A stretch of DNA of 48,812 nt from an uncultured Bacteroidota bacterium (GCA_937900965.1 CALCGJ010000089.1:1-48812), one strand, 5' to 3'. Shown: positions 33,300-41,531, counted from the first letter of the stretch. The notes: a model not told the origin generated them from the sequence alone. Program-made: numbers and translations.

Positions 33300-33344
33300 T
33301 GGTCGGGATAGCAGGATTCGAACCTGCGACGCCTTGCTCCCAAA
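33300..33344 (-). other. 3' half of tRNA-Pro(TGG): attachment-site-like fragment
   Basis: On the minus strand this reads from the anticodon loop TTTGGGA (anticodon TGG) through the anticodon 3' stem GCAAGG, a full T arm (GCAGG-TTCGAATC-CTGC), acceptor 3' strand TATCCCG, discriminator A and CCA. The 5' half (acceptor CGGGATA, D arm, anticodon 5' stem) is absent; unrelated sequence replaces it exactly at the anticodon loop. This is the form left when an integrase recombines within the 3' half of a tRNA gene. Confidence 0.8.
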
Positions 33345-33552
33345 ACAACCTCAAAAACATGTTGCCGAATGAAAGCCACTCCTATCCTTCCGGTTCTTAT
33401 CGTATGAATTTCTATCGAAAGTTTTAATGATTTCCTGTCTTAGTGAAAACGAAAGTATTGATGATTATTTATGTTTTTATTTGTACCCTATTTGTACCTC
33501 TAAACCGTAACATATTGAAAGATAGTATGAGTTACTTTCTGCATCGGAAAGT

Positions 33553-33579
33553 AAAAAAAAAGTCCCGCCAAGGCGGGAC
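33553..33579 (-). terminator. Rho-independent terminator of the cold-shock gene
   Basis: GTCCCGCC-AA-GGCGGGAC (33562-33579) followed, on the minus strand, by nine T (33553-33561). Confidence 0.88.
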
Positions 33580-33610
33580 CCAAAATGTTAAATGTTTATA
33601 GTATTATCGA

Positions 33611-33802
33611 CTATGCAAGTCTGACATTTACCGCATTTAATCCTTTTCTTCCTTCTTCCAAATCAAATGTAACTTCGTCATTCTCTCTGACATTGTCTTT
33701 AAGTCCATTTGCATGTACAAAATACTCTTTTGGTGAATTTGAGTCTTTGATAAAACCGAATCCTTTTGATTCATTGAAGAATTTAACTGTTCCTGTGTTC
33801 AT
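33611..33802 (-). CDS. cspA: Cold-shock domain protein
   Basis: 63-residue single cold-shock domain with RNP1 KGFGFI (13-18) and RNP2 EYFVHA (26-31); starts GTVKFFNESKGFGFI. An RNA chaperone that melts secondary structure. It has its own promoter (TATCTTTG) and a strong terminator. The 190-bp leader space to the divergent M28 gene is short, so a long cold-sensing 5' UTR like that of E. coli cspA is not evident. Confidence 0.95.
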   Translation of the reverse strand: MNTGTVKFFNESKGFGFIKDSNSPKEYFVHANGLKDNVRENDEVTFDLEEGRKGLNAVNVRLA

Positions 33803-33843
33803 GATGTGATGTAAATAATTGAATATAAATGTAAATTATGCTG

Positions 33844-33873
33844 CAAAGATACTCTTATTAATTGAATTACAAA
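33844..33873 (-). promoter_or_regulatory. Promoter of the cold-shock gene
   Basis: Minus strand TTTG (33870-33873), 18-bp spacer, TATCTTTG (33844-33851, perfect TAnnTTTG). It lies 42 bp before the start codon. Confidence 0.65.
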
Positions 33874-33918
33874 CATGCGTGTCTGTATTTTTAGTAACCT
33901 TGCAAAAAAATAATACAT

Positions 33919-35472
33919 ATGAAAGTATTTACACTTCTATTAGGACTACTCATCACTGCAACAGGTTTTGGTCAGCAATTAATTCTTAACAGCTACAGCA
34001 ATTACGCAGAAATCGAATCACTGTATGCAACGGGGTCAATCTCCATTCATCACATAGGTACTGATTTTATCATCGCAACAGCTTCAGATGAGGCCCCGGC
34101 AAGTGCACTTGTTTTGAAACAAGAGCCCTGGAGTCCCGGAGTCAGCTATTTCCTGGTCTGGCTTCCTGAAAATAATTCTTCGGATGCACTGAACGAGCTG
34201 ACAGATATATATACCTTACTGTATGCCGATGCCAGTAAAGCTATTATTGAAGTTCATCAGGCTTCACAACCAGGACCCATGCCATTTGTTCATGGAGGCG
34301 TTGTCAGGATCTCTCCTGCAAGTACCTGGACCCCGAATGTTGTTGCAGATGCAAAATATGTGATTGATACGTTTCAAACAATATATGAGATGATTGCCAT
34401 GGTTGACACGGGTGAGTTCATGCCAACAATTCGCCATCTGGAGAATTACGGAACCCGGTATTGCCAGTCGCCGGAAGCCGTCGAAGCGCAGAATTGGATA
34501 AAAGCAAAATTTGAGGAGTACCCCGAACTCGTTGTCGAGTTGCAGGATTTCCCTTATGGGTCAGGATCAAGTGACAATGTTATTGCAACATTGCCCGGGA
34601 AGGTCAATCCGGATCAGTATATAGTTATGGGATCCCATTACGATTCATACTCATGGGGCAGCACAGCGCCGGGGGCCGATGACAACGCATCAGGCACGGC
34701 TGCGGTTCTTGAACTCGCAAGGATCCTGACCCAGTACGAATTCGAAAAAAGCATCATCTTCTGCACCTTTTCTGCTGAAGAGGTAGGTCTGATTGGGAGC
34801 GAATACTATGCTTCCCAGGCACAGGCACAAGGGATGGATATCCTTGGATACTTCAACTTCGACATGATTGGTTACAGGAATGGAAATGACCCGATTCACA
34901 CAGATATGATCGCCCCTGCATCTGCTACCGAACTGGTAGATTTTTACAAAGGCGTTGTTGCCATCTACTTACCTGACTTCAATGTTTATGACGCACAGCT
35001 ATCAGGTGGTGATAGTGACCATACATCATTTAACAATAACGGATATATGGGCATCTTCCCATTTGAAGATGTGCCAAATTACAGCCCCTACATTCACACT
35101 GTTCAGGACCTCGTTGGCCCAAGCGTTAACAGTCCGGAAATGGCGACTACTTTTATCCAGGCCAACCTAGCTTCTGTGGTCTCACTCTCTACTCCATATG
35201 TTCCTGTTGGTACGGAAGCTTTTATTCATGATAATACAACCCTCCATCTCTTCCCAAACCCCGCCACTTCCAACGTAACCTTCAGATCAACGGTGAATGA
35301 ACCGCTAAAAATCATCATTTTCTCGAGCCTTGGACAACAAGTACTTCAAAGAACTGTTTCAGGGCAATTGACAGTTGACATCACCTCGTTGTCTTCAGGT
35401 GTCTATGTTGTTCAGGCTACATCACAATACGGCACCGAATTTCACCGGCTAATTGTTAGTCCAACCCAATAA
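33919..35472 (+). CDS. Secreted M28 zinc aminopeptidase with type IX sorting tail
   Basis: 517 residues. Signal peptide (KVFTLLLGLLITATGFGQ). The M28 catalytic domain spans about 170-425 with all five zinc ligands and the general base visible: His240 (GSHYDSY), Asp254 (GADDNASG), Glu287/Glu288 (SAEEVGLIGSEYY), Asp315 (FDMIGY) and His393 (YIHT). The final 75 residues form a Por tail (LHLFPNPATSNVTF, SSLGQQVLQR, LSSGVYVVQA). It would cleave N-terminal residues from peptides outside the cell. Candidate -7 box TAACCTTG about 20 bp before the ATG. Confidence 0.94.
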   Translation: MKVFTLLLGLLITATGFGQQLILNSYSNYAEIESLYATGSISIHHIGTDFIIATASDEAPASALVLKQEPWSPGVSYFLVWLPENNSSDALNELTDIYTLLYADASKAIIEVHQASQPGPMPFVHGGVVRISPASTWTPNVVADAKYVIDTFQTIYEMIAMVDTGEFMPTIRHLENYGTRYCQSPEAVEAQNWIKAKFEEYPELVVELQDFPYGSGSSDNVIATLPGKVNPDQYIVMGSHYDSYSWGSTAPGADDNASGTAAVLELARILTQYEFEKSIIFCTFSAEEVGLIGSEYYASQAQAQGMDILGYFNFDMIGYRNGNDPIHTDMIAPASATELVDFYKGVVAIYLPDFNVYDAQLSGGDSDHTSFNNNGYMGIFPFEDVPNYSPYIHTVQDLVGPSVNSPEMATTFIQANLASVVSLSTPYVPVGTEAFIHDNTTLHLFPNPATSNVTFRSTVNEPLKIIIFSSLGQQVLQRTVSGQLTVDITSLSSGVYVVQATSQYGTEFHRLIVSPTQ

Positions 35473-35544
35473 TACTTTATAAATGCTTTCACATGTACCA
35501 TATTAGATATCACAAAATTGCCATGTTTACATGTGTAATCCAAA

Positions 35545-36180
35545 TTATGGAGCCAGCCGATCCACAGTCCAGCCTTTATTTTGTCTCTGATAACGAATCC
35601 GGTCATGCAGTCTGTATTCGCGACCCTGAAAAAACTCAAACCCGATCGGTTTCACACGATAACCGCCCCATGTATCAGGAATCTCCGGCTGCTTTAATTC
35701 ATATTTCAGTTTAGCCTCTTCCCATTTTGATTCAAGCCATTTTCGGTCAGGAACAGGTTGACTCTGTGGTGATATCACCGCACTAAGCTTACTTTCCAGT
35801 GGCCTGGTATTGAAATAGGAGGCGGACTCATGTCTTGATATTTTACCGGCTACTCCGCTAATTCTAACCTGACGTTCGAGCTCCTTCCAGTAAAAAAGAA
35901 GGGCGACTTTGTTGCTTACCAACAGCTCCTCTCCTTTCCTGCTTTCATAACTGGTAAAAAAAACGAACCCCTGGTCATCCAGTTCTTTGAGCAACACTAT
36001 GCGACTCGATGGCATTCCTGAACTACCTACTGTTGAAAAAGACATAGCTGTCGCATCCTCTACTCTTACCTCAATAGCCTGGTTCAGCCAGATGTGGAAT
36101 TGTCTGAAAGGGTCAGGATCAATTTCCTGTTTTGACAATGACATTCGGCTATATTCTCTCCTTAGTGCAGAAATTTTCAT
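35545..36180 (-). CDS. pdxH: Pyridoxamine 5'-phosphate oxidase
   Basis: 211 residues, standard length. It carries the FMN-binding start (SRIVLLKELDDQGFVFFTSYESRKG), WKELERQVRISG, and the C-terminal family signature FEFFQGREYRLHDRIRY...RLAP. It oxidises pyridoxine or pyridoxamine 5'-phosphate to pyridoxal 5'-phosphate using FMN and oxygen, in the cytosol. Having it suggests at least micro-aerobic capability, although salvage enzymes also occur in anaerobes. Divergent from the iron-sulfur gene, sharing a 64-bp promoter region. Confidence 0.96.
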   Translation of the reverse strand: MKISALRREYSRMSLSKQEIDPDPFRQFHIWLNQAIEVRVEDATAMSFSTVGSSGMPSSRIVLLKELDDQGFVFFTSYESRKGEELLVSNKVALLFYWKELERQVRISGVAGKISRHESASYFNTRPLESKLSAVISPQSQPVPDRKWLESKWEEAKLKYELKQPEIPDTWGGYRVKPIGFEFFQGREYRLHDRIRYQRQNKGWTVDRLAP

Positions 36181-36195
36181 TTAAATTATTTATAA

Positions 36196-36222
36196 CAAAT
36201 ATAAATAAATTTTCTATCTTCG
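36196..36222. promoter_or_regulatory. Divergent -7 boxes, pdxH and iron-sulfur gene
   Basis: Minus-strand TATATTTG (36196-36203) faces pdxH, and plus-strand TATCTTCG (36215-36222, one mismatch) faces the gene at 36245. No clear -33 boxes. Confidence 0.45.
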
Positions 36223-36244
36223 TCAAAATTATATCCTGAAGTAT

Positions 36245-36733
36245 ATGTCTAACGAAGTGACAAAAGCCGAGTTACAGGAGTTTGAAAAGGAAAAAGAGAA
36301 GGCAAAGAGCTATTCCAATGGTGAAATTACTGTATACTGGCAGAAAGAGAAGTGCATCCATTCCGCTAACTGCATTATAGGACTCCCCGGAGTTTTCAGT
36401 GCTAACAAGCAGCCCTGGATAAACATGAAAGGGGCTGATTCTGAAAGTGTAATCAAGACTGTCGATACTTGCCCTTCACGTGCACTCCTATACCTGAAAA
36501 ATCAGAAGGCTCCCTCATCTGATACAATAAAAACTCATGGATCCAGTGGAAACGCACGGATACAGATTCTGAAGAACGGACCTGCTCTTATCTCCGGCGA
36601 TTTTATCATAAAAAATGCGGAGAATCAACAGATCGAGGTTAAAACCGAGGTTGCAGCTATTTGCCGTTGTGGAGCTTCCCGGAGAAAACCATTCTGTGAT
36701 GGCAGCCATGTACGGATTGACTTTAAAGATTAA
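36245..36733 (+). CDS. YjdI-type ferredoxin fused to CDGSH iron-sulfur domain
   Basis: 162 residues with two parts. Residues 25-85 are a YjdI/Fer4_19-type mono-cluster domain (Cys37, Cys43, Cys76 in DTCPSRALLY). Residues 105-160 are a CDGSH domain with the 3Cys-1His ligand set CRCGASRRKPFCDGSH (Cys140, Cys142, Cys151, His155), which binds a redox-active 2Fe-2S cluster. Electron transfer or cluster sensing is likely; partners are unknown. It is 27 bp upstream of pntAA on the same strand, so it may be co-transcribed with the transhydrogenase. Confidence 0.9.
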   Translation: MSNEVTKAELQEFEKEKEKAKSYSNGEITVYWQKEKCIHSANCIIGLPGVFSANKQPWINMKGADSESVIKTVDTCPSRALLYLKNQKAPSSDTIKTHGSSGNARIQILKNGPALISGDFIIKNAENQQIEVKTEVAAICRCGASRRKPFCDGSHVRIDFKD

Positions 36734-36760
36734 CAACTCTTAGAGATAATATTTTTCATC

Positions 36761-37888
36761 ATGATAATAGGCATCTTAAAAGAAGAGCTTCCCGAACGAC
36801 GAGTATCTATGCTGCCTGAAACTGTCGCGATGCTCAATAAAATGAATGCTACGATTCTCGTTGAAGCAGGAGCAGGCCTGGCTGCTTTTGCATCAAACGA
36901 TGCATATGAAATTGCAGGGGCTCAGTTGGTTTCAAAAGAGGAGTTGCTTGAAAAAGCAGGAATGATTGTTAAAATCAATGCTCCAACAGAAACAGAACTG
37001 AACGGAATGAGAGATGGCCAGATCTTCCTGGCTGCATTCAATCCTCTTTTCAATCATGAACTTGTCAGGAAACTGGCTCTGCAAAGGGTAATCAGCTTCA
37101 GCATGGATGTAATCCCGCGCACATCACGAGCACAGGCCATGGACATTCTCTCTTCCATGGCAACCATATCAGGATATAAGGCCGTTTTAGCTGCAGCCCA
37201 GCTTCTGCCGAAATTTTTTCCGATGTTTATGACGGCAGCCGGAACCATTAAACCAGCCAAATTATTGATTCTCGGCGCCGGTGTAGCAGGACTTCAGGCA
37301 GTTGCCACCGCCCGTAAATTGGGTGCTGTAGTTGAGGTATTTGATGTTCGGGCTGCTGTAAAGGAGGAGGTTGTCGGTCTTGGCGCCAAGTTCGTTGAAG
37401 TTGAAGGGGCGATTGACGACAAGGCCGCAGGAGGCTATGCTGTGGAACAGACTGAAGAGTTCAGGAAGAAACAGGCAATGGCGATTCACGATCATGCTGT
37501 GAAATCAGATGTTGTGATTTGTACCGCCCAGATTCCAGGCAGGAAAGCTCCATTACTTCTCACAAAAGAGACTGTTGACGAAATGATGCCAGGGAGTGTG
37601 ATTATCGATCTTGCTGCTTCTACCGGAGGAAATTGCGCAATGACGGTGGATAATGAGGTTATTGATCACAACGGCGTCATGATTGTCGGCGAGTCATCAT
37701 TTCCTGTAAGTATGCCAACAGATGCAAGCAAAATGTTCGGCAAAAATGTTTTTAACTTCCTGAAGCTGATGTTTAACAGCAAAGACGAATTCTATCTGAA
37801 CTGGGATGATAACCTGATCCTTGGAACCTGTGTTACAAGAGATGGGGCGGTTATCAATGAACGGGTTAAAGCAGTAATGAACGTATAA
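36761..37888 (+). CDS. pntAA: NAD(P) transhydrogenase subunit alpha, soluble part
   Basis: 375 residues: AlaDH/PNT N-terminal domain (IGILKEELPERRVSMLPETV) and C-terminal NAD(H)-binding Rossmann domain (LGAGVAGLQAVATARKLGA). This is domain I of proton-translocating transhydrogenase, which reduces NADP+ with NADH driven by the proton gradient. As in many Bacteroidota and alphaproteobacteria the alpha subunit is split into PntAA and PntAB. It begins the tight pntAA-pntAB-pntB run (11- and 5-bp gaps). Confidence 0.96.
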   Translation: MIIGILKEELPERRVSMLPETVAMLNKMNATILVEAGAGLAAFASNDAYEIAGAQLVSKEELLEKAGMIVKINAPTETELNGMRDGQIFLAAFNPLFNHELVRKLALQRVISFSMDVIPRTSRAQAMDILSSMATISGYKAVLAAAQLLPKFFPMFMTAAGTIKPAKLLILGAGVAGLQAVATARKLGAVVEVFDVRAAVKEEVVGLGAKFVEVEGAIDDKAAGGYAVEQTEEFRKKQAMAIHDHAVKSDVVICTAQIPGRKAPLLLTKETVDEMMPGSVIIDLAASTGGNCAMTVDNEVIDHNGVMIVGESSFPVSMPTDASKMFGKNVFNFLKLMFNSKDEFYLNWDDNLILGTCVTRDGAVINERVKAVMNV

Positions 37889-37899
37889 ACAGTAAAACA

Positions 37900-38211
37900 A
37901 TGGACGACGCTTTAAGATTTTTTTACGACAACAGGGAGTTGATATTTATTATCATCCTCTCTATTTTCTTAGGCATTGAGGTAATCTCCCACGTCCCGGC
38001 CGTGTTGCATACACCGCTTATGTCGGGAGCAAATGCCATCCACGGCGTTGTTATCATTGGAGCAATCATTGTGATGGGCCATGCCGACAACCTACTGGCT
38101 ATGATACTTGGGTTCATCGCGGTGGTATTGGGAACGCTGAATGTGGTTGGAGGGTTTGTTGTGACCGACCGGATGCTCGAGATGTTCAAAAAGAAAAAAG
38201 CTAAAAACTAA
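37900..38211 (+). CDS. pntAB: NAD(P) transhydrogenase subunit alpha, membrane part
   Basis: 103 residues, with hydrophobic segments LIFIIILSIFLGIEVIS, AIHGVVIIGAIIVMG and ILGFIAVVLGTLNVVGGFVV. It matches domain II of the alpha subunit, contributing to the proton channel, including the conserved SHVPAVLHTPLMSGANAIHG loop. Located between pntAA and pntB. Confidence 0.96.
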   Translation: MDDALRFFYDNRELIFIIILSIFLGIEVISHVPAVLHTPLMSGANAIHGVVIIGAIIVMGHADNLLAMILGFIAVVLGTLNVVGGFVVTDRMLEMFKKKKAKN

Positions 38212-38216
38212 GGTCC

Positions 38217-39638
38217 ATGGAAGTATTCACATCCCAGATCAGCATTCTTGAAATGTCGTACATCCTGGCCTCTGTTCTCTTTGTGCTTGGATTGAAAAAA
38301 CTCAGCCATCCTGCAACTGCCCGAAGCGGGAATCTATGGGCAGCTGGCGGGATGTTGCTGGCCATCGTGTTCACGATTCTGTTTCATAAAAAAGATGGCG
38401 CCCACATCGGGAATATCCCCTGGATCCTTGCAGCACTGTTAATCGGCACCATCGTAGGCTGGTTAGCTGCCAAAAAAGTTAAAATGACAGCGATGCCTCA
38501 GATGGTATCCCTATTTAACGGAATGGGAGGTGCATGTGCAGCCCTGATATCGCTGATGGAGTTTCCGCATATCCCTGACGAGCTAATTGTCCGTCATGGA
38601 ATGTTAAATGGAGAGACTTTCACCATCCTGATGGGTTTGATGATAGGAAGTGTCTCATTTTCTGGAAGTATGATTGCTTTTGGAAAACTGGACGATAAGA
38701 TTGGGGATGTCAAAACCAAGCTGATGCGCTATTTTAACCTCGCATTTCTTGTGCTTCTGGTAGCTATGATCGTTTATATCCTTCTTATGCCGGGCAAACC
38801 TGAGATGATCTGGATCTACCTGTTTACTGCTCTTGCGCTTATCTATGGAATTACATTTGTATTGCCGATCGGAGGAGCAGATATGCCGGTGGTAATCTCT
38901 CTGCTGAACTCCTTTACAGGTGTGGCAGCAGCCTTCGGAGGTTTCCTGTACAACAACCAGGCTATGCTCACTGGAGGTATTCTTGTGGGTTCGTCAGGAA
39001 CGATCCTGACCATTCTGATGTGCAAAGCTATGAACCGGTCGTTGCTTAACGTTATCATAGGGGCATTTGGCGGTAGCGCTGCAGGCGCTGCTGAGGATGG
39101 GGATAAAACAGTTAAGGAGATCTCTCTGAGCGATGCGGCAGTTCTCCTGAGTTATTCGCAGAAAGTGCTGATTGTTCCGGGTTATGGCCTTGCTGTAGCA
39201 CAAGCGCAGCATCTTTGCCACGAATTGGATGATCTGTTAACCAGTAAAGGTGTTGTGGTAAAATACGGTATTCATCCTGTTGCCGGCCGGATGCCCGGAC
39301 ACATGAATGTTCTTCTGGCTGAAGCCGATGTCCCCTATGAGAAGCTGACTGAGATGGAGGATGCCAACAACGAGATGAGTAGTACCGATGTTGTCATCGT
39401 TGTTGGTGCAAATGATGTTGTAAATCCTGCTTCCGAAGATGATCCGGCCAGTCCTATATACGGAATGCCTGTGATCAAAGCCTGGGAAGCAAAAAACGTC
39501 ATCGTGATGAAACGGAGTATGGCTAAAGGGTATGCTGCTATTGAGAACAACCTCTTTTACCATCCTAAAAACCGGATGCTCTTTGGCGATGCAAAAGCTT
39601 CAATGCAGAAGCTCATTGCCGAGATCAAGAACCTTTGA
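38217..39638 (+). CDS. pntB: NAD(P) transhydrogenase subunit beta
   Basis: 473 residues. The N-terminal two thirds hold about nine membrane segments (for example ILMGLMIGSVSFSGSMIAFG), and the C-terminal domain III binds NADP(H) with VPGYGLAVAQAQH and VVIVVGANDVVNPA. It completes the proton-pumping complex. It is followed by a 21-bp direct repeat and a strong palindromic terminator-like element. Confidence 0.96.
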   Translation: MEVFTSQISILEMSYILASVLFVLGLKKLSHPATARSGNLWAAGGMLLAIVFTILFHKKDGAHIGNIPWILAALLIGTIVGWLAAKKVKMTAMPQMVSLFNGMGGACAALISLMEFPHIPDELIVRHGMLNGETFTILMGLMIGSVSFSGSMIAFGKLDDKIGDVKTKLMRYFNLAFLVLLVAMIVYILLMPGKPEMIWIYLFTALALIYGITFVLPIGGADMPVVISLLNSFTGVAAAFGGFLYNNQAMLTGGILVGSSGTILTILMCKAMNRSLLNVIIGAFGGSAAGAAEDGDKTVKEISLSDAAVLLSYSQKVLIVPGYGLAVAQAQHLCHELDDLLTSKGVVVKYGIHPVAGRMPGHMNVLLAEADVPYEKLTEMEDANNEMSSTDVVIVVGANDVVNPASEDDPASPIYGMPVIKAWEAKNVIVMKRSMAKGYAAIENNLFYHPKNRMLFGDAKASMQKLIAEIKNL

Positions 39639-39656
39639 AAAAGAGGTCGGGGTAAT

Positions 39657-39705
39657 CCGAAAAAAAAGTATAAGTGACCGAAAAAAAAGTATAAGTGACC
39701 GAAAA
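39657..39705. repeat. 21-bp direct repeat after pntB
   Basis: Unit CGAAAAAAAAGTATAAGTGAC occurs twice in tandem with a partial third copy (CGAAAAAAAAGTA) that leads into the palindrome. The 21-bp period is three times seven. Confidence 0.75.
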
Positions 39706-39743
39706 AAAAGTAGGGGCGACCTGACAGGTCGCCCCTACTTTTT
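39705..39743 (+). terminator. Long palindrome, terminator-like, after pntB
   Basis: Left arm AAAAAGTAGGGGCGACC (39705-39721), loop TGACA, right arm GGTCGCCCCTACTTTTT (39727-39743), 17 bp perfect with A and T tails on both strands, so it could stop transcription from both sides. The GTAGGGGCGACC core is of the dispersed-palindrome kind seen in many environmental genomes. Confidence 0.7.
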
Positions 39744-39755
39744 GGGTTGACTGGA

Positions 39756-39983
39756 TTACTCCTTGATCAAACCCTGGGCTACTGAGTCAGCGTGAGCTGC
39801 TTCTGCCTGAGCCATTGCAATTGAATCTGCAATCCTCTGCTGTTCTGCCTGAACCATTGCCAATGAATCAGCAACGCGGATAGAGTCAGCAATTCTTGTC
39901 TCTTCTTGTTCTTTTACGCTAGGGCCGCACGCATAAATAAACGCTACAGCACCAATTACTAATAAGGTTGCAATTTTTTTCAT
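39756..39983 (-). CDS. Small lipoprotein with repeated ADS helices
   Basis: 75 residues from the Met at 39983. Lipoprotein signal KKIATLLVIGAVAFIYAC with the lipobox Cys at about residue 19. The mature part is a helix of repeated motifs (RIADSIRVADSL, RIADSIAMAQAE, HADSVAQG), a Glu/Ala/Asp-rich coiled coil. Such short lipoproteins are usual in Bacteroidales; a structural role in the envelope is likely but unproven. The open frame extends upstream to 40037 but that part has no signal sequence and overlaps the promoter. Confidence 0.8.
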   Translation of the reverse strand: MKKIATLLVIGAVAFIYACGPSVKEQEETRIADSIRVADSLAMVQAEQQRIADSIAMAQAEAAHADSVAQGLIKE

Positions 39984-40010
39984 CTGTTTATTGATTTTTG
40001 GAATTCTATG

Positions 40011-40043
40011 CAAAAGTAGTCCATTGAAGGGGTTCACTCCAAA
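40011..40043 (-). promoter_or_regulatory. Promoter of the small lipoprotein gene
   Basis: Minus strand TTTG (40040-40043), 21-bp spacer, TACTTTTG (40011-40018, perfect TAnnTTTG), 28 bp before the start codon at 39983. Confidence 0.6.
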
Positions 40044-40191
40044 TTTTCAGAGAAGTATTTTTAACATTTTTTAACATTTCGATGTAACTATCTGGTTTCT
40101 AGTCAATATGTTTTTAACATGAATGCAGAAGGATCACTGGATCCTGAAGCTTGTTTTGATACTCTCTTTCTCTAAAGTAAGCAGAAATCAG

Positions 40192-40199
40192 TACTTTTG
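40192..40199 (+). promoter_or_regulatory. -7 box of rarA
   Basis: TACTTTTG, a perfect TAnnTTTG, 25 bp before the rarA ATG. No clear -33 box. Confidence 0.5.
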
Positions 40200-40224
40200 A
40201 TGGGAACTAGTTTGAAGTTATTAT

Positions 40225-41493
40225 ATGTTGATTCCGTTAGCAGAGCAATTAAGACCGGAGAATCTGGACGACTACCTGGGACAGGAACATCTTGCAGGAA
40301 ATGATGCTATTCTTCGAAAAGCAATAGAGTCGGGAAATGTACCCTCAATGATCCTGTGGGGTCCTCCGGGAGTTGGTAAAACCACTTTGGCTTACATCAT
40401 CTCTAAGCAGTTAAACCGGACATTCTATACCCTCAGTGCAGTTAGTTCAGGTGTAAAGGAGGTGCGCGAGATCATTGCCAGCGCCACAAAAAGCGGAGAG
40501 AGCCCTTTTCTCTTTATTGATGAGATACACAGATTCAGTAAATCCCAGCAGGATGCCCTTCTTGGAGCTGTGGAAAAAGGCGTGGTAACATTCATCGGAG
40601 CTACAACAGAAAATCCCTCTTTCGAAGTTATCTCACCCCTGTTGTCACGCTGTCAGATTTATATCCTCAAAGGTTTGGAAGAACAGCAGTTGCTCCGGTT
40701 GATGGATCAGGGAAAAGAGAGGCTTGAGCAGTCGCTGGGGGCCTCCATCCGCATTGAAGAACCTGAAGCATTGTTGCGTATTTCAGGTGGTGATGCGCGA
40801 AAACTTTTAAATGCGCTGGAATTGGTTTCTACGACAGCTTCCCAAAAAGACAGTGAGGTAGTGATCACCAATGAGCTCACTCTGAGCATTATTCAGCAAA
40901 ATCTGGCTATCTATGACAAAGGCGGTGAGATGCACTACGACATCATCTCGGCTTTTATCAAATCCGTGAGGGGTAGTGACCCCAATGCTACAATATACTG
41001 GCTAGCCAGAATGGTAGCAGCCGGAGAAGATCCTAAATTCATTGCCCGACGGATGGTGATCCTGGCTTCTGAGGATATCGGAAATGCCAACCCCAATGCC
41101 CTCCTGCTGGCCACTTCATGTTTCCAGGCCATCGATGTAATCGGCTATCCTGAATGCGACCTCATACTTTCACAAACCGCCATCTATCTGGCTTGCAGCG
41201 TTAAAAGCAACGCTTCTTACCTGGCAATCCGGCAAGCGGCTAAAACATTCAAAACGCATGGCGACCTTCCTGTTCCCCTGCATATACGAAATGCCCCAAC
41301 TAAATTGATGAAAAACATCGGTTACGGGAAAGATTATAAATATGCTCACGATTATGATGAGAATTTTGTGAACCAGGAGTTTCTGCCTGAAAAACTTTCA
41401 GGAACAACTTTCTATAAACCACAGGATAATCCGAGAGAGAATGAACTAAGAGCCCGGTTAAAAGCGTTATGGAAGAAACGTTACAGGTATTAA
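40225..41493 (+). CDS. rarA: Replication-associated recombination protein RarA (MgsA)
   Basis: 422 residues. AAA+ ATPase with RPENLDDYLGQEHL start, Walker A GPPGVGKT (46-53), Walker B FLFIDEIHRFSKSQQDALL, sensor 1 GATTENPSFE, and the family C-terminal region (EDIGNANPNALLLA, then LPVPLHIRNAPTKLMKNIGYG). Clamp-loader-like protein that acts at stalled replication forks. Complete and typical in length. Downstream spacer holds repeats before kdsA. Confidence 0.96.
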   Translation: MLIPLAEQLRPENLDDYLGQEHLAGNDAILRKAIESGNVPSMILWGPPGVGKTTLAYIISKQLNRTFYTLSAVSSGVKEVREIIASATKSGESPFLFIDEIHRFSKSQQDALLGAVEKGVVTFIGATTENPSFEVISPLLSRCQIYILKGLEEQQLLRLMDQGKERLEQSLGASIRIEEPEALLRISGGDARKLLNALELVSTTASQKDSEVVITNELTLSIIQQNLAIYDKGGEMHYDIISAFIKSVRGSDPNATIYWLARMVAAGEDPKFIARRMVILASEDIGNANPNALLLATSCFQAIDVIGYPECDLILSQTAIYLACSVKSNASYLAIRQAAKTFKTHGDLPVPLHIRNAPTKLMKNIGYGKDYKYAHDYDENFVNQEFLPEKLSGTTFYKPQDNPRENELRARLKALWKKRYRY

Positions 41494-41496
41494 TAG

Positions 41497-41531
41497 AGGG
41501 TCAAGGGTCAAGGTTCAAGGGTCGAGGTTTA
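41497..41531. repeat. Heptamer array AGGGTCA
   Basis: Five units: AGGGTCA, AGGGTCA, AGGTTCA, AGGGTCG, AGGTTTA, with exact 7-bp period, starting right after the rarA stop. Confidence 0.85.

Larger units (their letters stand above)
33055..33560. repeat. Direct repeats around the tRNA fragment
   Basis: TTTGTACCCTATTTGTTCC near 33085 and TTTGTACCCTATTTGTACC near 33479 are 18 of 19 identical. Each is followed about 45-50 bp later by GTTACTTTCTG or GATTACTTTCTG. A related TTTTGTACATATTTTGTGC lies near 33232. The rest of the gene-free stretch 32899-33552 holds the hairpin and tRNA fragment listed separately. Such arrays resemble arm-type sites of tyrosine recombinases. Confidence 0.55.

Noticed and set aside
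33300-33380. Complete tRNA gene
   Set aside because: Only the 3' half pairs internally; no acceptor 5' strand or D arm can be found upstream of the anticodon loop.
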